Below are positions 1 to 8,300 of a stretch of 64,000 nucleotides of DNA, one piece after another. Location of the stretch: contig NZ_NRRR01000004.1 in assembly GCF_016583765.1 (NCBI RefSeq), forward strand, positions 124,001 through 188,000. The letters run 5' to 3'. Within the stretch, counting starts at the first letter, position 1, and the number at the start of each line of letters is the position of its first letter. The notes beneath the pieces were generated by a model, which made no database searches, was not told the origin of the DNA, and saw only the letters and a list, made by a program, of their open reading frames with translations. This stretch comes from Chromatium weissei. GTDB lineage: Bacteria > Pseudomonadota > Gammaproteobacteria > Chromatiales > Chromatiaceae. Made by a program: the position numbers and the translations under genes.

Positions 1-1
1 G

Positions 2-136
2 GCTGCTGCTGAACTTTTATTGGTTGTTGGATTACTCGGCTGGTTTTTTTATTCATCACAACAGGCTACTGCAAAACGCAAAGCCGAAGTTAAACCGGAA
101 AATAAAGATGAACAGTCGAATTCAAAAGCGGATTGA
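2..136 (+). CDS. C-terminal fragment of a small membrane-anchored protein (5' end outside window)
   Basis: An open frame enters from the left edge and stops with TGA at 134-136. The visible 44 residues begin with a hydrophobic stretch (LLLVVGLLGWFFY) followed by a charged, Lys/Glu-rich tail ending KAD. This fits a single membrane helix with a short cytoplasmic or periplasmic tail. Too little is visible to name a family. It lies about 100 bp before sppA on the same strand. Confidence 0.5.
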   Translation, partial: AAAELLLVVGLLGWFFYSSQQATAKRKAEVKPENKDEQSNSKAD

Positions 137-151
137 ATACTGATTAAAAAG

Positions 152-190
152 GTTGTCAGTTGACAGCAACAGCACGTCTTCACTGACAAC
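152..190. repeat. Intergenic inverted repeat GTTGTCAGT...ACTGACAAC upstream of sppA
   Basis: GTTGTCAGT (152-160) is the exact reverse complement of ACTGACAAC (182-190). The right arm, followed by CCATTAAAAA at 201-210, closely matches a second intergenic copy near 34089-34128. There is no T-tract directly after it, so it is not a convincing terminator. It could be an operator or a leader structure. Confidence 0.45.
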
Positions 191-237
191 TAAAAATTGA
201 CCATTAAAAAATCGCTCGGCGAATTGAGAACAACGGA

Positions 238-1245
238 ATGAATTGGAAACTGTGGAACCGCAATAAAGAGCAAATGCCCGCGCCCGATCAACCGAATTGG
301 GAACGCGCATTGATTAACCGCATGGCAGTAGATTATTTGCGCGATCAACGCATTCGGCGGCGCTGGGGTATTGTTTTCAAATCACTGATTTTGCTTTATT
401 TCATCGGATTGCTGGCGGCAGCAACTGCGCCCAATTGGATGGAGGAAATCGCGCCGACGGAAAGTCATACCGCATTGATTGAAGTTAAAGGTGTCATTGC
501 CTCTGATACGGAAGCGAGCGCCGATCATGTGATTTCCGCATTGCGCGCTGCATTTGAATCCAAGCAGGTAAAGGGCGTGATTTTGCGAATTAACAGCCCC
601 GGCGGAAGTCCAGTGCAGGCGGGTTATATCAATGACGAAATTAAGCGCCTCAAAGCCAAATATCAGAAAGAAAATAATCAAGCGATGCCGGTGTATGCAG
701 TGGCAACAGATTTGTGCGCTTCGGGTGGTTATTACATTGCAGTGGGAACAGATGCGATTTACGTCGATAAAGCCAGTTTAATTGGTTCAATTGGTGTGCG
801 TATTGATGGATTTGGCTTTCAGAGTGCAATGGAAAAACTCGGTGTGGAGCGGCGATTGCTCACCGCTGGTAATAATAAAGGTATTCTCGATCCGTTTTCA
901 CCGTTATCGGAAATGCAGCGCGAGTTTATTCAAAATGTGTTGAATACGTTGCATCGGCAATTCATTGCCGAGGTGAAGGCGGGACGCGGTGACAAACTCA
1001 AAGGCGGTGATGAATTGTTTAGCGGTTTGTTTTGGAGCGGTGAAGAGGCGGTGGCGCTGGGTTTGGCCGACGCGTTAGGCAGTTCCAGTTTCGTTGCCCG
1101 CGAGATCATCGGTGCGGAGACCATCGTTGATTACACTGAGAAACGCGATTTGCTTGATACCGTCGCCAAACGGTTGGGCGCGAGTTTCAGTGCGGGAATG
1201 TTCGACCAGCTCGGTGTGCTGTTTGGTCACAGCACTCCGCGTTAA
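238..1245 (+). CDS. sppA: Signal peptide peptidase SppA, single-domain (36K) type
   Basis: Membrane-bound serine protease of family S49 that degrades cleaved signal peptides. The 335-residue protein has a cytoplasmic N-terminus, one membrane helix at about 45-65, and an S49 catalytic domain. The nucleophile is Ser162 in the CASGGYY motif, and Lys214 in AGNNKGILDPF lies 52 residues later. That is the same spacing as the Ser147/Lys199 dyad of Bacillus SppA. Length fits the short single-domain class rather than the 67-kDa E. coli enzyme. The ATG at 238 leaves a complete N-terminal segment before the membrane helix. It converges with the DUF98 gene 9 bp downstream. Confidence 0.93.
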   Translation: MNWKLWNRNKEQMPAPDQPNWERALINRMAVDYLRDQRIRRRWGIVFKSLILLYFIGLLAAATAPNWMEEIAPTESHTALIEVKGVIASDTEASADHVISALRAAFESKQVKGVILRINSPGGSPVQAGYINDEIKRLKAKYQKENNQAMPVYAVATDLCASGGYYIAVGTDAIYVDKASLIGSIGVRIDGFGFQSAMEKLGVERRLLTAGNNKGILDPFSPLSEMQREFIQNVLNTLHRQFIAEVKAGRGDKLKGGDELFSGLFWSGEEAVALGLADALGSSSFVAREIIGAETIVDYTEKRDLLDTVAKRLGASFSAGMFDQLGVLFGHSTPR

Positions 1246-1254
1246 CTGTTTGAT

Positions 1255-1836
1255 TTAATGGTAAAGCGCCAGCGGAAAATACTCAGTAATGAGAATGACC
1301 GGCTGGCGTTCGATGAAGATGCGATACGTTCGAAATACCGCTGCCGCGCCGTCGGCAGTGCGATCCACGCCGACATCGAGCACCTCGCGGTAACTTTCTA
1401 AACCGCTGTCACGAATCAACACGCCGATACCAATTTCACGGTCAATCAGTCGCTGACGGAAGTTCGGTGGAATCAATTCGCAACGAATCAGCGAAAAGGC
1501 TTCGGCAAAATTGCGTCCGCTATCCACGCCACGCAGCCGAGCATCACGCGTCAAGCACAGGTCACCGGGCATGACGGCAACCCACGGCAGCGCGGAGCTG
1601 GCACGTTCAAATTGCTGCTTCAGCGTGTCTACCATCACTGGCTCCCAAAAATAGGCTTCCAGAATTTTGGTCACCGTGCCGTCAGTCACCAATAAAGCAC
1701 GCAAAAACGGTGGTAACGCGCTGATGGGTAGGGTGTCACCTAAAACAGTGGTGATCACGCCATCGCGGACAAAACCATCACAGCGAAATGGCGGTTGACC
1801 GGATAGTTGAGTTGCGCGATCAAAATAACGATTCAT
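1255..1836 (-). CDS. Chorismate lyase-like protein (DUF98/UbiC fold)
   Basis: 193 residues resembling the DUF98/chorismate pyruvate-lyase fold. The C-terminal pattern is typical: a CELIPP segment, then IGVLIRDSGLESYRE, VFRTYRIF, and the end ITEYFPLALY. In UbiC the conserved Arg and Glu bind chorismate to release 4-hydroxybenzoate for ubiquinone synthesis. No ubiA lies next to it, so the reaction is inferred from fold resemblance only. It could instead be a ligand-binding member without lyase activity. It has no signal peptide or membrane segment. Confidence 0.55.
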   Translation of the reverse strand: MNRYFDRATQLSGQPPFRCDGFVRDGVITTVLGDTLPISALPPFLRALLVTDGTVTKILEAYFWEPVMVDTLKQQFERASSALPWVAVMPGDLCLTRDARLRGVDSGRNFAEAFSLIRCELIPPNFRQRLIDREIGIGVLIRDSGLESYREVLDVGVDRTADGAAAVFRTYRIFIERQPVILITEYFPLALYH

Positions 1837-2063
1837 CGTGTTTTATCTCGTGGTGCGACGCAGCAGCGCCAGCAACAATAACAATACGACATGTGGTTTT
1901 TTTACCTGTGACGATTTGCATTCAATTTTGTCAACACGATTATTTGTGCCACAATTAACAAATCCAAATCGCCGCAGTATTCGATTGTTGATTTATTGCA
2001 ACAATTGACTGCTGCGGCGCGAGGTACGATTGAAAAGTGCTGGATTCAGCACGCTCTCTCATG

Positions 2064-2072
2064 TGTTATAAA
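2064..2072 (+). promoter_or_regulatory. Extended -10 promoter element for the Lpp-like lipoprotein
   Basis: TGTTATAAA matches an extended -10 (TGnTATAAT with one mismatch), about 40 bp before the ATG at 2113. No good -35 is visible, which extended -10 promoters tolerate. A GGAG ribosome site lies at 2103-2106. Confidence 0.4.
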
Positions 2073-2112
2073 TACAGCGCCTGATGGCCAACTTTTATTA
2101 CTGGAGTCAACA

Positions 2113-2307
2113 ATGACCAAAATCGTTAAGCTCGCCACACTTTCCTCTGCTGCACTGTTGAGCGTTGCTCTGCTCGGCGGCTGCACCGACCAGACTGCAC
2201 GCGATACCGCACAACAGGCATTAGATGCTGCAAACAGTGCACAATCCTGCTGCACCTCCAGCACCGAGCGTTTGGATCGTATGTATCAGAAGATCATGGG
2301 CAAGTAA
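2113..2307 (+). CDS. Small Lpp-like alanine-zipper outer-membrane lipoprotein
   Basis: 64-residue lipoprotein. The signal peptide ends in a lipobox LLGGC, giving a mature protein of about 39 residues. The mature part is Ala/Gln-rich with heptad spacing (TARDTAQQALDAANSAQ), like the alanine-zipper of OprI/Lpp. It ends in Lys (KIMGK), and in Lpp the C-terminal Lys side chain is joined to peptidoglycan. A longer upstream reading frame exists, but the ATG at 2113 has GGAG six bases before it and starts the signal peptide. The 3' end overlaps the convergent L,D-transpeptidase by 22 bp. An internal Cys-Cys pair is unusual for this family. Confidence 0.75.
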   Translation: MTKIVKLATLSSAALLSVALLGGCTDQTARDTAQQALDAANSAQSCCTSSTERLDRMYQKIMGK

Positions 2308-3248
2308 GACTTATTGCCGGATCGACTCCGGTGTCCCACAACCTGTGGTACACCGGTATCTTCTTTTACTGCCCGCTCCGCTGCCGCCCAATCAATCTCC
2401 GCATTTGCCGCTTCAGGCCATCCAGAAATCACTGCTCGCGCACTGCGTTTAATGCTCTTCTCGCCCGTCTGCACTTCTAAATACAACTCATCGCCACGCC
2501 AGCCCAACTTGTACGGCTGATCGATAATCGCCACCGGCGTATCAACGCTGACTTCGCCAAACAATTTCTCCACGCCTTCGGGATACATGCGAATACAGCC
2601 ACCGCTGACTTCCATGCCCATGCCCCACGGCATACTGGTTCCGTGAATCAAATAATCTGGATTGCTCAACCGCATCGCAAACCGACCCAGCGGATTGTCC
2701 GGTCCCGGCATCACCTGCGCCGGTAAAATATCGCCTCGCGCTGCATGAGCCGCCCGCACATTCGGACCCGGTGTCCAAATCGGGTCTTTCTTTTTTTCGA
2801 TGATCTTAAAATTGCCCAGCGGCGTACCCATCGCATCGCGTCCAACGCTGATCGCAAAAATCTGCACTTCGCTCGAATTTTCCGGCGGAAAGTAATACAG
2901 CCGTTTTTCCGCACGATTGATGATGATGCCGACATGCGGCGCATTTGGCAGCACATAAAACGACGGAACCAACACCTCAGCACCCTCGCCGGGAACCCAC
3001 ATATCCACCTTCGGATTCGCCTGCCGCATATCGGCATAACCGAGATTATTTTGGCGAGCGATGTCCATCAGCGTGTCTTTACTGCGCGCCGTGAAATAAA
3101 ACGGAAAACCCACCACTGAATCGTTTGAATTCTCCAATCGAAAGGTTTCCGCCAGCACCTCGCGCCCCGCATTCCACTGAAAAAGTAACGCCCCCAGCGC
3201 CAGCACCAGCCAGCCGCGCCCACGTTTGCTAGAGTCAAAACCACACAT
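2286..3248 (-). CDS. L,D-transpeptidase with LysM-like N-terminus (ErfK/YbiS/YcfS type)
   Basis: Periplasmic enzyme of the YkuD family. In E. coli this group attaches Lpp to peptidoglycan or forms 3-3 cross-links. An N-terminal hydrophobic segment (LVLALGALLF) serves as signal peptide. It is followed by a LysM-like stretch (TARSKDTLMDIARQNN) and then the YkuD domain with HGTSMPWG (His202) and SGGCIRM (catalytic Cys218). The family motif HxxxxxxxxxSxGCxR is complete. The start at 3248 is chosen because GAGG lies six bases upstream; an in-frame ATG at 3269 is also possible. The 3' overlap with the Lpp-like gene suggests an enzyme-substrate pair. Confidence 0.9.
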   Translation of the reverse strand: MCGFDSSKRGRGWLVLALGALLFQWNAGREVLAETFRLENSNDSVVGFPFYFTARSKDTLMDIARQNNLGYADMRQANPKVDMWVPGEGAEVLVPSFYVLPNAPHVGIIINRAEKRLYYFPPENSSEVQIFAISVGRDAMGTPLGNFKIIEKKKDPIWTPGPNVRAAHAARGDILPAQVMPGPDNPLGRFAMRLSNPDYLIHGTSMPWGMGMEVSGGCIRMYPEGVEKLFGEVSVDTPVAIIDQPYKLGWRGDELYLEVQTGEKSIKRSARAVISGWPEAANAEIDWAAAERAVKEDTGVPQVVGHRSRSGNKSYLPMIF

Positions 3249-3275
3249 CATCGACCTCATTTCTGTCATTCACGA

Positions 3276-5327
3276 ATGAAAACTTCTACGCAATTATCTC
3301 ACGTTCGCAATATCGGAATCGTTGCCCATGTTGACGCGGGCAAAACCACCCTCACCGAACGCATTCTTTTTTACACCGGCGCGTCTTACAAAATCGGTGA
3401 AGTTCACGACGGCGCAGCCCACATGGATTATCTCGTTGAAGAACAACGTCACGGCATCACCATCACCGCCGCTGTGACGCAAGCGCCGTGGCGAGCGCAT
3501 CAACTGCAACTGGTCGATACGCCCGGACACGTCGATTTCACCATCGAAGTTGAACGCGCCATGCGCGTGTTGGACGGCTGCATTGTCGTGCTGGACGGCG
3601 TGCGCGGCGTGGAACCGCAGACCGAAACAGTGTGGCGACAACGGTCGCACTTCCAACTGCCGGCGTTGTTTTTTATCAACAAAATGGATCGCCCCGGTGC
3701 GAATTTTCGCCGCGCTTTGACCGCCATCAAACAGCGTCTTCACGCCACGCCGCTGCCACTGACCGTGCCATTGCCGGAACAAAACGCAGTCATTGATTTG
3801 CTGGCGCAAACGCTGATTCATTTCGATGGCGAGCAGGGCGAGCAGTTACGCACTGAACCCTGTCCACCCGCGTTATGGACACAGGTTGCTGATTTACATG
3901 AACAATTATTACTGGCTGCCGCTGAAATTGATGACACGCTCGCGGATTGCGTTCTTGCGGGCGAACAGCCAACGTCCGCCGCATTACGCGCCGCAATTCG
4001 CATCGGAACGCTAAAGGGTCAGTTGTGCCCGTGTTACGGCGGCACGGCGCTGCGCAATTTGGGTGTGCAACCGCTGCTCGATGGCATCGTCGACTGGTTG
4101 CCCGCGCCGTTGGATCGACCAGCGGCACTGGCAGAATTGCCGAACGGAACTCAGCAGCCAATTCCGATGGAGCGCACCGGTGCACTGGTGGCGCTGGCGT
4201 TCAAGGTGCAACTGTGGAATGGACGACGGCACGTCTTCGCTCGGCTGTATCGCGGCGTGCTCAAATCCGGCGACACGGTCGAATTTATCAACAGCGACGG
4301 GCGGTTGCAGCGAGAACAGGTGGCGCGGCTGTTTGAAGTGGACGCTGGCAAAAAGACGGCACTTGATCACGCCGAAGCTGGGCAAATCGTGCTGCTCGCC
4401 GGACTGCGTTTCGCAGCGACGGGCGACACGCTGTGCGCACCGGGTCAGGTGCTGCGACTGGAACGCATCGCCAATGACACGCCGGTTTTGGGTTTGGCGA
4501 TTGAACCCAGCGGCGATACTGATGAAGATAAATTATTGGAAGTATTAGGAAAAGTGTTGCAGGAAGATCCGACGCTGCGTTTGGAAGAGGATTCAGAAAC
4601 CGGACAACGGGTGCTGCGCGGCATGGGCGAATTGCATTTGCAAATTGTGTTGGAGCGGCTGGCGCGGGAATTTGGCGTACAGGTGCGCACTGGTCGTCCG
4701 GCAGTCGCCGTGCGCGAAACAATTCGCCGCGCTGCGACGGCTGAAGTGCTGTTTGCTCCGCCACCGCTGCCGGAGGCGCGTCATTCGCCATTGCGAGCGC
4801 GAGTCACCGTGACGGTCGAACCATTGCCACGCGGCGACGGGCAACAGCGCGAAATGCAGCCGCACATCGTACCGGCTGGCGCGGCACTCACCGCAGCACA
4901 GTTGCAGGCGATGCAGCGCGCCATCGACAGCGGTTTGGCTTCAGGCGTATTGCGAGGCGCACCGATGCTTGATCTTGTCGTGCGCGTCACAGCAGTCGAA
5001 CTGTTCGGAGCCGCATCGACGGCAGAAGCACTTGCAGCAGCAACCGCAAAGGCATTGCGGCAAGCGTTGGAACAGGCAGCACCCGCACTGATGCATCCGG
5101 TGATGCAAATTGACATCGTCGTGCCAGAGCCGAGTTTGGGCGCGGTATTGGGCGATTTACAGGCGCGGCTGGCGCTCATTCAAAAAACTGAAGCGCAGAG
5201 CGAATTGATTGCTATTCAAGTTGAAGCAGGATTGGAGCCGTTTTTGGGTTATACGACGAGTTTACGCAGTCTGACGCAAGGGCGCGGTCAATTCAGTATG
5301 CGATTTGCCCGCTTTGAATTGTGTTAA
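3276..5327 (+). CDS. Elongation factor G paralogue (EF-G-like translational GTPase)
   Basis: 683-residue GTPase with EF-G domain order. G1 is AHVDAGKT (17-24), the G2 region is HGITIT, G3 is DTPGH and G4 is NKMD. Domain II, the EF-G III/IV region and a C-terminal domain V ending LRSLTQGRGQFSMRF follow. It is longer than Tet(M)-type proteins and close to EF-G length. It stands alone, divergent from the L,D-transpeptidase by about 27 bp, and not with rpsL/rpsG/tufA. It is therefore probably a second, EF-G2-like factor. Domain IV, which reaches the decoding site, is rich in Ala/Pro here and less conserved, so translocase activity is uncertain. The gene reads GC-richer than its right-hand neighbour. 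Confidence 0.85.
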   Translation: MKTSTQLSHVRNIGIVAHVDAGKTTLTERILFYTGASYKIGEVHDGAAHMDYLVEEQRHGITITAAVTQAPWRAHQLQLVDTPGHVDFTIEVERAMRVLDGCIVVLDGVRGVEPQTETVWRQRSHFQLPALFFINKMDRPGANFRRALTAIKQRLHATPLPLTVPLPEQNAVIDLLAQTLIHFDGEQGEQLRTEPCPPALWTQVADLHEQLLLAAAEIDDTLADCVLAGEQPTSAALRAAIRIGTLKGQLCPCYGGTALRNLGVQPLLDGIVDWLPAPLDRPAALAELPNGTQQPIPMERTGALVALAFKVQLWNGRRHVFARLYRGVLKSGDTVEFINSDGRLQREQVARLFEVDAGKKTALDHAEAGQIVLLAGLRFAATGDTLCAPGQVLRLERIANDTPVLGLAIEPSGDTDEDKLLEVLGKVLQEDPTLRLEEDSETGQRVLRGMGELHLQIVLERLAREFGVQVRTGRPAVAVRETIRRAATAEVLFAPPPLPEARHSPLRARVTVTVEPLPRGDGQQREMQPHIVPAGAALTAAQLQAMQRAIDSGLASGVLRGAPMLDLVVRVTAVELFGAASTAEALAAATAKALRQALEQAAPALMHPVMQIDIVVPEPSLGAVLGDLQARLALIQKTEAQSELIAIQVEAGLEPFLGYTTSLRSLTQGRGQFSMRFARFELC

Positions 5328-5345
5328 TGCCGCGCCCCGAGGTCT

Positions 5346-8300
5346 TTATTTAATGCTGTAATCCAAGAACGATTGATTATTACTTTCATTCGCCTCGGAA
5401 GTTTCGCAATTGCCATCAGCAAATACACGCAGGCGTTTATTGCCATACGTCATTGGCGGCAATGAAACAGAGAAGGTTTTAGATTCTTTTGCCGACAGAA
5501 CACCAATTGCAGTGGTCACCGTACTGATTGCACCGCAATTCTTGCCGGTTGGCAAATTCGCCCACACGCTTAAAATGCCTCCGTTCATTGCTGTAGTGCC
5601 TTGATTTTTAACCGTAATTGCAGCATCAAAAGCGATACCGGCATTTGGCTGGGATGGAGATAAATGAATATCAGTAATGATGAAATCGGCAATCGGTGCA
5701 ACATTTGCAGTAAATGCTGCACCAATCAATCGAATACGATTTAGCGTCACTGTGCATTGTTTAGCAGTATTGATTGAATCACAACCAGTCCAACGAATAA
5801 AGGTTTCACCGGAAGCAGGTGTCGCAGTCAGCAAAATTTTGGTTTCTGCATTAAAACTAGCAATACAGATTGAACCGCAATTGATACCAGCGAAATCACT
5901 CGTGATTTCACCACTACCTGTTTTATCAATTAAAAGTTTGTACTTTTTTGTTGTGGATATGGCAGTGAAATTTGCGGTGATGGTTTTATTCGCTGTGACA
6001 TTCGTTAATGCGCAGATTGTGCCGCTACAATCGCCACCAAAACCAGTAAACGAATAACCAGTATTAGGTGTTGCGGTGCAATTTGCAGAACCGCCGTATT
6101 CAACCGAATTAGTCGAACAGTTCACAACTCCGCCCGCAATTGGATTAGCGGTTGCAGTGATTGAATAGCCCATTGCAGTGAAATTAGCAGTGATGGTTTT
6201 ATTCGCCGTGATATTCGTTAATGCGCAACTTGTGCCGCTGCAATCACCACCAAAACCAGTAAATGAATAACCGGTATTAGGTGTTGCAGTGCAATTACTT
6301 GCTCCGCCGTATTCAACCGAACTAGCCGAGCAATTCACGACTCCGCCCGCAGTTGGATTGGCTGTTGCGGTAATTGAATAGGTTAATGGAGTGAAATTCG
6401 CAGTGATAGTTTTATTCGCTGTGACGTTGGTTAATGCGCAGATTGTGCCGCTGCAATCACCATCAAAACCAGTAAATGAATAGCCAGTATTTGGGCTGGC
6501 AGTGCAATTTGCAGAACCGCCGTATTCAACCGAATTAGTTGAACAGTTCACGACTCCGCCCGCAATTGGAGTTGCCGTTGCAGTGATTGAATAGCCTATT
6601 GCAGTGAAATTCGCAGTGATGGTTTTATTTGCCGTGATATTGGTTAATGCGCAACTTGTGCCGCTACAATCGCCACCAAAACCAGTAAATGAATAGCCGG
6701 TATTTGGGCTGGCGGTGCAATTCGCAGAACCGCCGTATTCAACCGAACTAGCCGAGCAATTCACGACTCCGCCCGCAGTTGGATTGGCAGTGGCGGTGAT
6801 TGAATAGGTTAATGAAGTGAAATTAGCGGTGACGGTTTTATTTGCTGTGACGTTGGTTAATGCGCAGATTGTGCCGCTACAATCGCCACCAAAACCAGTA
6901 AATGAATAGCCAGTATTAGGTGTTGCAGTGCAATTTGCAGAACCGCCGTATTCAACCGAAATGGCTGAACAGTTCACGACTCCACCTGCAGTTGGATTGG
7001 CAGTGGCGGTGATTGAATAGGTTAATGGAGTGAAATTGGCGGTGACGGTTTTATTGGCAATTACTCCAGTAAATGCGCAGACTATGCCGCTGCAATCGCC
7101 ACCAAAACCAGTAAATGAATAGCCGGTATTAGGTGTTGCAGTGCAATTTGCAGAACCGCCGTGTGCAATTGGGTTGGGTGAACAATTCACTGCTCCGCCC
7201 GCAATTGGATTTGCCGTTGCAGTAATTGAATAGGTTAATGGAGTGAAATTCGCAGTGATAGTTTTATTCGCCGTGACATTGGTTAATGCGCAGATTGTGC
7301 CGCTGCAATCGCCACCAAAACCAGTAAATGAATAGCCAGTATTCGGTGTTGCGGTGCAATTACTTGATCCGCCGTGTGCAATTGGATTGGGTGTGCAATT
7401 CACTGTTCCGCCCGCAGTTGGATTCGCCGTTGCAGTAATTGAATAGGTTAATGGAGTGAAATTCGCAGTGACGGTTTTATTCGCCGTGATATTGGTTAAT
7501 GCGCAACTTGTGCCGCTGCAATCGCCACCAAAACCAGTAAATGAATAGCCGGTATTGGGCGTTGCGGTGCAATTACTTGATCCGCCGTGTGCAATGGGAT
7601 TGGGTGAACAACTCACGCTACCACCAGTAATTGGATTCGCCGTTGCAGTAATTGAATAGGTTAATGGAGTGAAATTAGCGGTGATAGTTTTATTCGCGTC
7701 CACTGTAACTTGACATTGATTTGTGCCTATTGGAGTGCAACCGCTCCAATTGATGGTGGAGCCGGTGGCGGTGGCAGTGAGAATGATTGATGTTCCAGTG
7801 GCGTAGGTTTCTGAGCAATCTGTGCCGCAGTCAATTCCGGCAGGTGCGCTAGTCACCGCGCCAGCACCGCTAACCGTGACGGTGAGCGTTTGTGAGGTGG
7901 CGGGGCTGGTGAGAACGGTAGCGGTTTCGCCTGTTACGACCAATTTGCTGCCGTTCCACGTCACGCCCGAAAGACCCTTTGTTGTGCCTGAGGTCTGCGT
8001 TGTCCACGTCTCGCCGTCGGGACTGGTGAGAATGATGCCGTTCAAACCGACTGCGACGAATTGGTTGCCGGTCCAGGTGAGGCCGTAAAACGAATTGGTG
8101 CCTGACGTTTGCGTTGACCACGCCGAGCCGTTGGTGCTGGTGAGAATGGTGCCGCTCGAACCCACCGCGACGAATTTGTTGCCATTCCACGCCACGCGCT
8201 CGAGGTTGTTGGCGGTGACTGGAGTGATTGATGTCCACGTCTCGCCATCGGTGCTGGTGAGAATGGTTCCGGCATGACCGACGGCGACAAATTGGCTGCC

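Noticed and set aside
2286-2452. Small plus-strand frames continuing past the Lpp-like gene
   Set aside because: They are antisense to the conserved C-terminus of the L,D-transpeptidase and lack start signals.
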